The notes under the pieces: generated by a model
Database searches by the model: none
What the model was told of the DNA's origin: nothing
The model's input: only the letters and a program-made list of their open reading frames with translations
Program-made: the position numbers and the translations under genes
Assembly (NCBI GenBank): GCA_946998225.1
Contig: CAMPYH010000001.1
Coordinates: 248,001-312,000, forward strand
DNA length: 64,000 bases
Direction of reading: 5' to 3'
From: an uncultured Clostridiaceae bacterium
GTDB lineage: Bacteria; Bacillota; Clostridia; TANB77; CAG-508
Shown here: piece after piece, positions 45,639 through 55,313 of the stretch
Layout: every line of letters begins with the position of its first letter
Numbering within the stretch: position 1 is the stretch's first letter

Positions 45639-47081
45639 ATGAATAAATACAGTGAAATGTTAAATAAAAAAAGAATCCATTTATTAGGAATAGGTGGAGT
45701 TAGTATGAGTGCTGTAGCACTTTTACTTAAAGACGAAGGACATATTGTTACAGGAAGAGATGATAACGAAAGTCTTAATGTTTTAAATTTGAGAGAAAAA
45801 GGAATAGATGTAAGTATAGGAGTTAATTTAGAAAATGTAGAAAAAGCTGACTTAATAATATATACAACAGCTTTTCCAGATACAGATCCAGAAAAAGTTC
45901 TTGCTAAAAAATTAAACAAAGAAATAATTGAAAGAGCAGATTTTATGGGACTTTTAACAGATAAATATAACGAATGTATATGTATATCTGGTACACATGG
46001 AAAAACAACAACAACTTCTATGACATCAATTTGCTTTTTAGAAGCAAAAAAAGATCCTTCAATACAAGTTGGAGCATATCTTAAAAATATTGATTCAAAT
46101 TTCAAAATAGGTAAATCTGAATATTTAGTAATAGAATCATGTGAATACAAAGATAGCTTTTTAAAATTTAATCCAAATACAGCTGTAGTTTTAAATATAG
46201 ATTTAGATCATGCAGACTATTTTAAAGATGTAGAAGATGTAAAAAAATCTTTTGTGAAATTTATGAAAAAAGTTCCAAAAGGTGGAAAAATATTAGTAAA
46301 TGGTGATGATGAAAATATAAAAGATATACTTTCAAAAAATGAATTTGATGGAGAAATAATAACAGTAGGTAAAACTTCTGATTCAAACTATTATTTCGCA
46401 AATGAAGAATATGCTTTTGAAAAAACAGATAAAGATGTAGATGGATTTAATACAAATAGAGAATATATGGAAGCAGATATATACAAAAACAAAGAAAAAC
46501 TAGGTCGTTTAAGAATTTATGTATTAGGTACACATAATATGTTAAATGCATTAGTTTCAGCAGCAATATCTCTTGAATATGGAATATCTTTTGAAGATGT
46601 TAAAAAAGCACTTTTAAAATTTGAAGGTGCAAGTAGAAGATTTGAATACAAAGGCAAAGTAAATGGAGCAAGAGTATTTGACGATTATGCACATCATCCA
46701 ACAGAAATAACATCACTTGGAGAAGCTGTTAAAAAACTAGATAAAAGAGAAAGTTATGCAGTTCTTGAAATACATACATTTAAAAGAGCTGAGATGTTTG
46801 AAAACGAATTTGGAAAAGCTCTTAAAAATTTCGATAATATAATCATAGCTCCAATATATAGAGCGAGAAAAGAAAATGTAAGAGAAGTAAGCCAAGAGGA
46901 AATTAAAAATAAAATATTAGAAGCAGATAAAACTAAAAATGTAATATATATGGATAACTATAAAGATATAGAAAAATATCTTTTAGATCATGTAAAACAT
47001 GGTGATGTAATATTCACAATTGGAGCAGGTAATGTGACTAAACTTGCAGATGCATTAATAAAAGATGATGAAGGAAAATAA
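45639..47081 (+). CDS. murC: UDP-N-acetylmuramate-L-alanine ligase
   Basis: Adds the first amino acid of the peptidoglycan stem peptide. It has 480 residues. N-terminal Rossmann motif HLLGIGGVSMSAVALLL, ATP loop GTHGKTTTTSM, LNIDLDHADYF, and FDDYAHHPTEI are all Mur ligase C signatures. The GAGG ribosome site precedes the ATG. It lies upstream of holA rather than in a dcw cluster; ftsQAZ are 19 kb away. Confidence 0.95.
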   Translation: MNKYSEMLNKKRIHLLGIGGVSMSAVALLLKDEGHIVTGRDDNESLNVLNLREKGIDVSIGVNLENVEKADLIIYTTAFPDTDPEKVLAKKLNKEIIERADFMGLLTDKYNECICISGTHGKTTTTSMTSICFLEAKKDPSIQVGAYLKNIDSNFKIGKSEYLVIESCEYKDSFLKFNPNTAVVLNIDLDHADYFKDVEDVKKSFVKFMKKVPKGGKILVNGDDENIKDILSKNEFDGEIITVGKTSDSNYYFANEEYAFEKTDKDVDGFNTNREYMEADIYKNKEKLGRLRIYVLGTHNMLNALVSAAISLEYGISFEDVKKALLKFEGASRRFEYKGKVNGARVFDDYAHHPTEITSLGEAVKKLDKRESYAVLEIHTFKRAEMFENEFGKALKNFDNIIIAPIYRARKENVREVSQEEIKNKILEADKTKNVIYMDNYKDIEKYLLDHVKHGDVIFTIGAGNVTKLADALIKDDEGK

Positions 47082-47084
47082 AGT

Positions 47085-48038
47085 ATGAAAATAATTTTGC
47101 TTGAAGGTGAAGATATATATTTAAAACTTAAAAAATTAAATGAAATTAAAGATGAGTTTTTAGATTTAAAAAAAGGTGTAAACTATTTTAAATATACAAA
47201 TATAGATCCAGAAGATTTGATTTATGAATTAGATATGCCTTCATTTTTACCTGGAGAAAAATTAATAATACTTGAAGATGAAACATATTTAAAACAAAGC
47301 GAAAGTAATTTTAAAAAACTAATTAAGTTTTTAGAAGATAAAGAAAATGAAGATATAAATGCAGTACTTGTAATAATATCTGAACAAAAATTAAGAGATA
47401 CAAATAAACTAAAGAAAATAGCTCTAGCAGATGGAAAAATATACAATGTATCTAAAGCAGATAAAAAAACAATAACAAATGAAATTTTTGAATATTTAAA
47501 ACAAAACAATACATTTATGGAATATAAAGACATAATATATTTCACAGAAATTGTTGGGGAAGATCTATATAAAATAATAAATGAACTAGATAAACTTGTA
47601 AGGTATACAAAATCTAAATCTGAAAAAAATATAAAAAGAGAATATATAGATAAAGTAGTAAATAAAACAATAGATTCTAAAATGTTTGAAGTAACAAAAG
47701 TTTTAGAAATTAAAATGAATAAAAAAGCAGTAGAAATAATAAATGAAAACTTTAAAGATAAGACAGAAATATTAGGACTAATCTCTTATCTTTATTCATA
47801 TTATTTCGATATACTTCTTACAAAAGAAGCACTAGAAAATGGAATTCAGCCAAGAAGAGTTTTAAATCTTCCTCCGAATAGAAGTTTTATGGAGAATATA
47901 TATATAAAAGTGGCAAGAAATTTGGAACTAGATAAAATAAAATATATTTTAAAAGAATTATCTAGAATAGATGAACTTACAAAAACAGATACACAAGATA
48001 CATTAATTCTTTTAAAGGCATTAATTATGAGTATCTAA
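47085..48038 (+). CDS. holA: DNA polymerase III delta subunit
   Basis: Clamp-loader wrench subunit that opens the sliding clamp. It has 317 residues. The family is weakly conserved; I rely on the overall pattern: N-terminal ILLEGEDIYLK, IILEDETYLK, AVLVIISEQKLRDTNKLKK, EIVGEDLYKIINELDKLV, and the C-terminal RIDELTKTDTQDTLILLKALI. These are typical of HolA/YqeN. It follows murC by 3 bp. Confidence 0.85.
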   Translation: MKIILLEGEDIYLKLKKLNEIKDEFLDLKKGVNYFKYTNIDPEDLIYELDMPSFLPGEKLIILEDETYLKQSESNFKKLIKFLEDKENEDINAVLVIISEQKLRDTNKLKKIALADGKIYNVSKADKKTITNEIFEYLKQNNTFMEYKDIIYFTEIVGEDLYKIINELDKLVRYTKSKSEKNIKREYIDKVVNKTIDSKMFEVTKVLEIKMNKKAVEIINENFKDKTEILGLISYLYSYYFDILLTKEALENGIQPRRVLNLPPNRSFMENIYIKVARNLELDKIKYILKELSRIDELTKTDTQDTLILLKALIMSI

Positions 48039-48123
48039 AGATAATAAAAAAGAAATAAATGAAATAAGTATAAAAATATATAGTTAGAAAAAAATATAGA
48101 TATAAAAATATAAGGAATTGGTT

Positions 48124-50805
48124 TTGAAAAAAGGTAGTAAAAAAGAATTTAGTAAAGATAAACAAAAAAATAAAAACAAAAACAAAAATAAAAAAATAAA
48201 TAAAAAAACAAATAAAAATTTAAAAGAAATTGAAGCTACAAAACCTAATTTAAATGCGAGAAAAAATAAAAAGAAAGACAGAAAAAATACTCGAATTAAA
48301 AAAAGTGGAAATACAAAATATAAACACTCATTAGATGAAAAACTAAAATTTATTGGAATAGATAAAGATAATATTCCAAGTGCTTTACTAAAACAAGGAA
48401 AAACAAATTTTAAATTAAACAGCTTAGCAAAAGACAAATCTGAAGATGTATATATATATTTAAATATAAAAGATTTAGAATTTTTACTTACAGAAAAAAA
48501 TAGTGATGAAGATTTATCTGTTAAATATAAAGATGCAAAAAGTATAAGTGAGTATTTAACATTTGATGAAAATGATGAACTAAAAGCAAAAGATACATTA
48601 AAATTTTTAAAACTTATTGAAAATCTAGATGAAAATGAAATCTCTAGAATAGAAAAAATGCAAGATATATTTTTAAAAAGTGAGCCAGATTCAATAAGAT
48701 ATTTCAAATCAAATAAATGGAATATATATTACAGTAGTACTGAGAAAAAATACTTTATGCTAGTGTGCATAGATGAAGGAACAAATGAGTTTTTGTATGC
48801 ACTAAAAGAGAAGATAAAGTGTATAACTAATAATAAAGATAAATATATTTATGTTCCAATATCATATATAGAACAATCAACAGAGTTTTTAACTAAAGAA
48901 GAAAAAAATGAATTTGAAAATATATTATGGTATTACACTAGAAACTGGCCAATGAGTTTTGATTTATACAATAAAAATAATGAATATTCTCTAAATTTTA
49001 TTGGAGATATAGATATATTTGAAAGAGCAAAAGGAAGATATAGATTAGAGTTTAAAGAAAAAGAAGAGGTTTTAAAATTTTTTAAAATATTAAAAGCAAT
49101 ATATACTATTGAACATGATACAAAAAAACATATATCTTTTGAGACATTACTTTCAAAAGAAGGAAGTTTAGTATTTAAATATAAAGATAAAGAAGTATCT
49201 TATGAAAAACTGCCAGAATTGTTTAAAGAAATAATATCTGCAGTGCTTAAAAGTTATGATTGGTATGTAAAAGAATTAGAAAAAAGAGCTTTAGAACACG
49301 AAGTTATAAAAACTAAAATGGAAGATAAAGAAAAAACATATCAAAAATATCAAAATGAGATTGTAAGATATTTAAATATAAAAGATACTTTTTTTGGTAA
49401 ATTTAAATATTTTTTAGAAAGCAATAATATCTTAAAAAGAATGTTTAAAGAAAACTCAGAGAAATATAATATAAGTGCTGAAGAAAAATATAGATTATCT
49501 GAAAGCGAAAAAGAAAAAGTAATTAATAAAATTAATGAAGAAATAAATATAGAAATTAAAAAAACTAATAAAGATTTAAATGTAGAAAATATTCAAGATT
49601 TAAAAACAAAACAAGATATAACTGTAGAAGATATTATTAAAACATATGATATATATATTAGCATCTATGATAAAACTATAGATTTAATAAATGACATAAA
49701 TGCAGGCAAACTATTTTTAATAAATATAGATAGAAAAATATCTAATGCTAAAAAATATTTAAAAGAAATTGAATTTTCAAAAAGAAGTATATTCTCTTTC
49801 TGGAAATTTACGAATAAAGACAATATTAAAGAACTAAGTGAACCAGAAGAAATAAAACTTCCACATGAAAAAACAGAAGAAGAAAGAAATAAAATAGAAG
49901 TAGAAGACAAGAAAGAAAAAATATTTAATTATGAGATAGACTTTTTAAATTTTTCAGAAAATGTAGATACAATACAAAGAAAAAAATTAACAAATGAAGA
50001 AATATCTAGCATATATGCTGCAAAGTATTTAATTAAAGAAATAAATCTTTTAAATGATCTAGAACATTTAAGTGATGAAGATGAAGAAAACAAAAATAAA
50101 AAAACAAATATATTAGAGCTTTTAGAAAAATCTTTAGAAAATCTAAAAAAAGAATTTAAAAATAAAGAAGAATATATTGATGCAAGCTATGACATATTTG
50201 GAAAAGCTGAAAAAGCTGAAACGGTAAGATATATGAAAGATAAATCTTTTAGAGAAAAAGATAGAAACATATATGAAAGTATACATTTTAATAAAAACAT
50301 GAATGTAGATGAATATATAGAAAGATTAAAAGATATTGAAAACATTTTAAAGAAAGCGTTTTTGAAAATAACTGCTGATCAAAAAATATCTTTGTATGCA
50401 TTAGAAGATTTAGAAAACGAACCTGAAAAAGATAAATATAAAATGTTTAATTTAGATATAGTTTCAGAACTTAAAGATTATTCAGGTAATAAAGATAAAT
50501 TTAAATTAATTAAATTAAATATTAGAAAAGATGTTAGTCTTTTATATTATACAAATATAGTTTTTTATATGAACAACAATAAAACATTACCACTAGGTAT
50601 GGAAAATTCTACAAATGTTTTAATTAATATGAAAGATTTAAAAGAAAAATATACATTAAAAAAAGAAAAAGAAAAAAGTATATATATAAATAAATACTTT
50701 GATAAACCAACAAATGTAGATAGAGAAATTGAATATAATAAAGTGGAAGAAATAGTCTCAGAAAACAACATCAAGGAAATAATTGTTGAAGAAATTACAA
50801 TTTAG
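48124..50805 (+). CDS. large unrecognised Lys/Glu-rich protein upstream of dnaG
   Basis: I do not recognise this 893-residue protein. The start is TTG 48124, because AAGGA (48112-48116) is 7 nt upstream; an in-frame TTG six bases earlier would be too close. Residues 1-60 are almost wholly Lys, Asn and Arg, like a nucleic-acid-binding tail. The middle has alternating beta-type segments (WNIYYSSTEKKYFMLVCI, KYIYVPISYIEQS) and a WPMSFDLY patch. Residues about 380-700 are long charged helices that could form coiled coils; the C-terminus has strand-like repeats. No signal peptide or membrane helix. Its place between holA and dnaG-rpoD suggests a cytoplasmic role with replication or ribosomes, but this is only context. 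Confidence 0.6.
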   Translation: MKKGSKKEFSKDKQKNKNKNKNKKINKKTNKNLKEIEATKPNLNARKNKKKDRKNTRIKKSGNTKYKHSLDEKLKFIGIDKDNIPSALLKQGKTNFKLNSLAKDKSEDVYIYLNIKDLEFLLTEKNSDEDLSVKYKDAKSISEYLTFDENDELKAKDTLKFLKLIENLDENEISRIEKMQDIFLKSEPDSIRYFKSNKWNIYYSSTEKKYFMLVCIDEGTNEFLYALKEKIKCITNNKDKYIYVPISYIEQSTEFLTKEEKNEFENILWYYTRNWPMSFDLYNKNNEYSLNFIGDIDIFERAKGRYRLEFKEKEEVLKFFKILKAIYTIEHDTKKHISFETLLSKEGSLVFKYKDKEVSYEKLPELFKEIISAVLKSYDWYVKELEKRALEHEVIKTKMEDKEKTYQKYQNEIVRYLNIKDTFFGKFKYFLESNNILKRMFKENSEKYNISAEEKYRLSESEKEKVINKINEEINIEIKKTNKDLNVENIQDLKTKQDITVEDIIKTYDIYISIYDKTIDLINDINAGKLFLINIDRKISNAKKYLKEIEFSKRSIFSFWKFTNKDNIKELSEPEEIKLPHEKTEEERNKIEVEDKKEKIFNYEIDFLNFSENVDTIQRKKLTNEEISSIYAAKYLIKEINLLNDLEHLSDEDEENKNKKTNILELLEKSLENLKKEFKNKEEYIDASYDIFGKAEKAETVRYMKDKSFREKDRNIYESIHFNKNMNVDEYIERLKDIENILKKAFLKITADQKISLYALEDLENEPEKDKYKMFNLDIVSELKDYSGNKDKFKLIKLNIRKDVSLLYYTNIVFYMNNNKTLPLGMENSTNVLINMKDLKEKYTLKKEKEKSIYINKYFDKPTNVDREIEYNKVEEIVSENNIKEIIVEEITI

Positions 50806-50835
50806 AAAATAAATAAAGGAGTATTTTAAAATACA

Positions 50836-50841
50836 TATAAT
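50836..50841 (+). promoter_or_regulatory. -10 element before dnaG, near-leaderless
   Basis: TATAAT at 50836-50841 predicts a start at about 50848, 2 nt before the dnaG ATG. The nearest ribosome site (AAAGGAG, 50815-50821) is 28 nt from the ATG, too far to act. The -35 is weak. Confidence 0.4.
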
Positions 50842-50849
50842 GTATACAT

Positions 50850-52757
50850 ATGGAAGATAATCAAATAGAAGAAATAAAACAAAGAATAGATATAGTAGAT
50901 TTAATAAACGAATATGTTCCGCTAAAAAAGAGGGGGTCAAATTATATAGGACTTTGTCCTTTCCATAATGAAAAGACACCCTCTTTTACGGTTAATCCCA
51001 CAAAGAATTTTTACCATTGTTTTGGATGTGGTAAAGGTGGAAATGTATACAACTTTTTAATGGATATAGAAAACATAGACTTTAAAGAAGCATTAGAAAT
51101 TTTAGCAGGGCGAGCTGGTGTAGAACTTCAAAGAAAAACATTTACATATGAAGATAAAAAAGAAATTTCTTTTAAAGAAAGATTAATGGAAATAAATGAA
51201 CTTGCTAAAAACTATTATAAAGAAACATTATATAAACCTAGTTCAAAAAAAGCACAAGAATATATAAGGGAAAGAAAACTTACAAATGATTCTTTAAATA
51301 CATTTGAAATAGGATATAGTGATGGAAATGTATATGAGTTTTTAAAAAGAAAAGGTTATACAGATAAAGAAATAGAAAGTTCAGGAATCTGCTATAAAAG
51401 AGACGACGGAAAATTTATAGATAGATTTTGGGGTAGAGTAATCTTTCCAATAAAAGATATTAGAGGAAATGTCCTTGCATTTGGTGGAAGAAATATAGAA
51501 AAAGATTCTAAATATGCAAAATATATAAATACAAGTGATACTCCAATATACAACAAAGGTCATCATTTATTTGGCATGGATATAGCTAGAAAATATTCAA
51601 GAGATCAAATAATATTAGTTGAAGGATATATGGACGTTATATCACTGCATCAAGCGGGAATTAAAAATGCTGTAGCACCACTTGGAACTGCACTTACAGA
51701 CATGCAGGCAAATTTAGTTAAAAGCAGGGCAAAAGAAGTTCTTACTTGTTATGACTCAGATGAAGCAGGAACTGAAGCAAATTTAAGAGGAATTGATGTA
51801 CTACATAATAAAAAGATAGAAGCTAGAGTAATAAATCTAGGTGATGCAAAAGATCCAGATGAATATATAAATAAATATGGATTAATATCTTTTAAACAAA
51901 AAATAGATGAAGCTGTAACTGGAATAATGTTTAAAATAGATGTATTAAAAAGAAGGATAAATATAGATACCCCGCAAGGAAAAATTGAGTTTTTAACTGA
52001 ACTTGCAAAAATTATTGCAGATATTCCAAATAAATTAGAACAAGAAGTATATATAGATGAAGCATCTAAAAAATATCATATATCTAAAGAAGCAATTTCT
52101 TTAGAAGTAAATAAAGCTATAAGAATAAAATTAGATAATATTGAAAAAGAAAAAAAACAAAATGAGTTTAGAAATAATTTTCAAAAAGAAAAAGATAGAA
52201 TAAAAGAAAATAAGAATGTAGATATAAATGAAAATAATGAAATTGAGGATACAGTAGATCCAAAAAATATTCTACAAAAATATGCAGCTCAAAATATTAA
52301 AAGGGAAGAATTAATAATATATATTTTACTAAATTATAAAGAGCTTGTAGAAGATATGTTTAAAGAAAATATACTTCAATATATATTAAATGAAGATAAT
52401 AAAAAATGTATAAAATACATTTTAGAAGAATATAAAAAAGACCCAGAAATAGATATTCAAAAATTAATAGCTGATGCAAAAGATGAAAATATTTTAAAAA
52501 ATCTAACTAAAATAGGAATGACAGATATAGAAAATTTTAAAGCAAAAGAAGTGTTTTTAGATATATTAAATACTTTTAAAAACCAAGTTCTTAATTTTAA
52601 AAAAGAAAATATAATAAATAGAATAAATACTCTTACAGATAAAATAAGTGTTGAAACAAAAGAAGACGAAATTAAAAAATTAAAAGCTGAAAAAGAAAAA
52701 TATTTAAATGAACTAACTAAAATAATAACAGAAATAACAAATAGCAAGAAAAGATAA
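50850..52757 (+). CDS. dnaG: DNA primase DnaG
   Basis: Makes RNA primers on the lagging strand. It has 635 residues. Zinc-binding domain: [29 protein letters not shown] near residues 39-67. RNA polymerase/TOPRIM domain: [36 protein letters not shown], and [12 protein letters not shown] variable helicase-binding C-terminal domain follows. No in-frame upstream start exists (TAA at 50838), so ATG 50850 is secure despite lacking a ribosome site. rpoD follows 10 bp after. Confidence 0.96.
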   Translation: MEDNQIEEIKQRIDIVDLINEYVPLKKRGSNYIGLCPFHNEKTPSFTVNPTKNFYHCFGCGKGGNVYNFLMDIENIDFKEALEILAGRAGVELQRKTFTYEDKKEISFKERLMEINELAKNYYKETLYKPSSKKAQEYIRERKLTNDSLNTFEIGYSDGNVYEFLKRKGYTDKEIESSGICYKRDDGKFIDRFWGRVIFPIKDIRGNVLAFGGRNIEKDSKYAKYINTSDTPIYNKGHHLFGMDIARKYSRDQIILVEGYMDVISLHQAGIKNAVAPLGTALTDMQANLVKSRAKEVLTCYDSDEAGTEANLRGIDVLHNKKIEARVINLGDAKDPDEYINKYGLISFKQKIDEAVTGIMFKIDVLKRRINIDTPQGKIEFLTELAKIIADIPNKLEQEVYIDEASKKYHISKEAISLEVNKAIRIKLDNIEKEKKQNEFRNNFQKEKDRIKENKNVDINENNEIEDTVDPKNILQKYAAQNIKREELIIYILLNYKELVEDMFKENILQYILNEDNKKCIKYILEEYKKDPEIDIQKLIADAKDENILKNLTKIGMTDIENFKAKEVFLDILNTFKNQVLNFKKENIINRINTLTDKISVETKEDEIKKLKAEKEKYLNELTKIITEITNSKKR

Positions 52758-52767
52758 TGGAGGGAAA

Positions 52768-54117
52768 ATGGTACAAGAAGAACTAGAAAAATTAAAAAAG
52801 GATGAACTAAAAGAGTTATTAGATAAGAATAATATAAAATATACAACTAGTATGAAAAAAGAAGAGCTTATTGAGCTTGGACTTAGCATTAAAAAGAAAA
52901 AGACTGCAAAAGAAGCACTAATAGAACTTGAGAAAAAAGAACAAGAAGAGAAAGAAAAAATTGTTAATGAACTTGTTAAAAAAGCAAAAAAACAAGGAAA
53001 GATAACACTTCAAGAAATAGCACTTGCACTTGAAGATCCATCTACAGATGAAATAGAAGAAATATTTGAAAGACTAGAAGATGAAGGCGTTAAATTTAAA
53101 GGAGCTAAAGTTAAAATAACTGATGAAGATGATGAAGAAGTAGATGAAGATGAAGAGATAGATGTTAATTTAGACGAAGTAGATGAATTAGATGAAATAG
53201 ATGAAGTAGATCAAAAAGAACTTGAAGAGATAGAAAAAGCAGAATTAAATTCTGAAACAGAATTTAGAGATACTTTAGAAGGTGTAAGAGTAGATGATCC
53301 TGTTAAAATGTATTTAAGGGAAATAGGAAGTATTCCTCTTTTAACACATGAAGAAGAAATATATTATGGTACTTTAGTACTTGAAGGTAATGAGGAAGCA
53401 AAACAAAAATTAATAACTTCAAATTTAAAACTTGTTGTAAGTATTGCTAAAAAATATATGGGAAGAGGAATGCAATTTCTAGATTTAATTCAAGAAGGAA
53501 ATTTTGGATTAATGAAAGCTGTTGAAAAGTTTGATGTAAAAAGAGGATATAAATTTAGTACATATGCTACATGGTGGATAAGACAAGCAATAACAAGATC
53601 TATTGCAGATCAATCAAGAACAATTAGAATACCTGTACATATGGTAGAGACAATAAATAAATATTCAAGAACACAAAGACTTTTACTTCAAAAATTAGGA
53701 AGAGAAGCAACAGAAGAAGAAATAGCAGAAGAAATGGGACTTACTGTAGATAAAGTTCAAGAAATTAAGAAAATATCTCAAGAGCCAATTTCTCTTGAAA
53801 CACCAAAGGGTGATGATGACGATGGAACAATTTCAGAATTTATTCCAGATGAAGAAACAGAAACACCATATGAAGCTGCATCAAATGTACTTTTAAAAGA
53901 ACAAATATCTAAACTTATGAAAGAACAATTAACAGATAGAGAAGAAATGGTGCTTAGATTAAGATTTGGTTTAGATGATGGAAAAGCAAGAACTCTTGAA
54001 GAAGTGGGTAAAGTATTTGATGTAACTAGAGAAAGAATAAGACAAATAGAAGCAAAGGCACTTAAAAAATTAAGCAAGCCTGGTGCTGAATTAAATTTAA
54101 AGGACTTTTTAGAGTAA
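52768..54117 (+). CDS. rpoD: primary sigma factor RpoD (SigA)
   Basis: Housekeeping sigma-70. It has 449 residues. Regions 1.2 ([22 protein letters not shown]), 2 ([67 protein letters not shown]), 3, and 4 ([45 protein letters not shown]) are complete. The N-terminal 45 residues ([28 protein letters not shown]) look like a helix-extended-helix/SAP-type module placed before the region 1.1-like part, which is not usual. GGAGGG precedes ATG 52768. Confidence 0.96.
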   Translation: MVQEELEKLKKDELKELLDKNNIKYTTSMKKEELIELGLSIKKKKTAKEALIELEKKEQEEKEKIVNELVKKAKKQGKITLQEIALALEDPSTDEIEEIFERLEDEGVKFKGAKVKITDEDDEEVDEDEEIDVNLDEVDELDEIDEVDQKELEEIEKAELNSETEFRDTLEGVRVDDPVKMYLREIGSIPLLTHEEEIYYGTLVLEGNEEAKQKLITSNLKLVVSIAKKYMGRGMQFLDLIQEGNFGLMKAVEKFDVKRGYKFSTYATWWIRQAITRSIADQSRTIRIPVHMVETINKYSRTQRLLLQKLGREATEEEIAEEMGLTVDKVQEIKKISQEPISLETPKGDDDDGTISEFIPDEETETPYEAASNVLLKEQISKLMKEQLTDREEMVLRLRFGLDDGKARTLEEVGKVFDVTRERIRQIEAKALKKLSKPGAELNLKDFLE

Positions 54118-54118
54118 T

Positions 54119-54418
54119 ATGGAAGAAAATTTAAATGAAAATAAAAAGATAGAAGAGCCAAAGGAATTACTTCTTCAAGATAAAATAAATAAAATATTTA
54201 AAAAAGTTATTGAAATATTTGAAGATGTTATTTCAATGTTTTTTGATACTAATTTAAAAGATGATGTTTCAAATAACAAAAATAGTAATATAGAATTAGA
54301 AGAAGAAACATATAATTTAGAAGATGAAGAAGAAACTGAAATAAAAGAAATAAATAAATTAAGTAAAGTTAAGTTTAATAAAAAAGTAAAAGAGGCTAAA
54401 AATAATGTTAGAAATTAG
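54119..54418 (+). CDS. small acidic/basic hypothetical protein after rpoD
   Basis: A 99-residue hydrophilic protein of unknown function. One amphipathic stretch (INKIFKKVIEIFEDVISMFFDTN, about residues 22-44) could be a membrane-associating helix; the rest is Glu/Asp/Asn-rich with a Lys-rich end. ATG 54119 comes 1 nt after the rpoD stop, so translation is likely coupled; the end overlaps the next gene by 14 nt. A real gene is likely from spacing, not from homology. Confidence 0.5.
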   Translation: MEENLNENKKIEEPKELLLQDKINKIFKKVIEIFEDVISMFFDTNLKDDVSNNKNSNIELEEETYNLEDEEETEIKEINKLSKVKFNKKVKEAKNNVRN

Positions 54419-54995
54419 ATGGCATGGAAGAGGCGGACAAGGTGCAAAAACTGCATCAGAAATGTTTGCTAAAATAGTATTTGATTCAGGAAAATTCGTA
54501 CAAAGTTTTCCTGAATTTGGACCTGAAAGAGCAGGAGCTCCTATGAGAGCATATAATAGGATAGCAGATACAAAAATTAGAATGAATCATAATATTTATT
54601 CTCCAGATGTAGTAGTTATACTAGATCCTAGTTTAGATATTTTAGAATGTTTTAGCGGAATAAAAGAGGATGGAGTTGTTTTAATAAATGTATCAGAAGA
54701 AAACTTTAATAAATTAAATTTAAAGGAAAAAATACATAATATAGATTCAAATTTAAAAATATATATAATAGATGGAGATAAGATTTCTAAAGATGAACTT
54801 GGAAAAGTTTTTCCTAATATTTCTGTTATGTCTGCACTTGTAAAGATATCTAATTTAATTACTGAAGAAAAGTATTTTGAATTAGGAGAAATGGTAATTA
54901 AAAATGTTTTTAGTCAAAAAGAAAGTGTAATAGAGGGAAATATAAATGCTTTAAAAAGAGCATATAATGAAGTTAAAAAGGTGAATAATGATTAA
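54405..54995 (+). CDS. porC: 2-oxoacid:ferredoxin oxidoreductase gamma subunit
   Basis: Gamma subunit of a four-subunit pyruvate/2-oxoacid:ferredoxin oxidoreductase. It has 196 residues. RWHGRGGQGAKTASEMFA and FPEFGPERAGAPMRAYNRI are diagnostic. GAGG precedes the start. The operon order is gamma, delta, alpha, beta. The complex oxidatively decarboxylates a 2-oxoacid to acyl-CoA with electrons to ferredoxin in anaerobic energy metabolism. Pyruvate is the most likely substrate, but 2-ketoisovalerate-type enzymes look similar. Confidence 0.92.
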   Translation: MLEIRWHGRGGQGAKTASEMFAKIVFDSGKFVQSFPEFGPERAGAPMRAYNRIADTKIRMNHNIYSPDVVVILDPSLDILECFSGIKEDGVVLINVSEENFNKLNLKEKIHNIDSNLKIYIIDGDKISKDELGKVFPNISVMSALVKISNLITEEKYFELGEMVIKNVFSQKESVIEGNINALKRAYNEVKKVNND

Positions 54996-55290
54996 CAAAT
55001 TAGAAAACTATAAAGAAATGGAAGAAAATTCTAGAGGTGGAATGGTAAAAAATCCTGGAAACTCTGAAGAATATATTACAGGAACATGGAGGATAAGAAA
55101 ACCAATATTTAATATTGAAAAATGTATCCAATGTGGATTTTGTTTTAATGTGTGTCCAGAAGATGCGATTCCAGTTACAGGAGAATATGTAAGACAAGAT
55201 TTTAACTATGATAGATGTAAAGGCTGCGGGATATGCTCAAAGGTATGTCCGGTTAAAGCAATTATTATGTCAGATTTAAATGAAGAATAA
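54988..55290 (+). CDS. porD: 2-oxoacid:ferredoxin oxidoreductase delta subunit (2[4Fe-4S])
   Basis: A 100-residue ferredoxin-like subunit with two CxxCxxCxxxCP motifs: CIQCGFCFNVCP and CKGCGICSKVCP. It moves electrons from the catalytic subunits to free ferredoxin. The N-terminal NSEEYITGTWRIRKPIFN block is typical of PorD. It overlaps the gamma gene by 8 nt. Confidence 0.94.
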   Translation: MINKLENYKEMEENSRGGMVKNPGNSEEYITGTWRIRKPIFNIEKCIQCGFCFNVCPEDAIPVTGEYVRQDFNYDRCKGCGICSKVCPVKAIIMSDLNEE

Positions 55291-55313
55291 AAAAATTAAT
55301 TGAAAGGTTTAAA

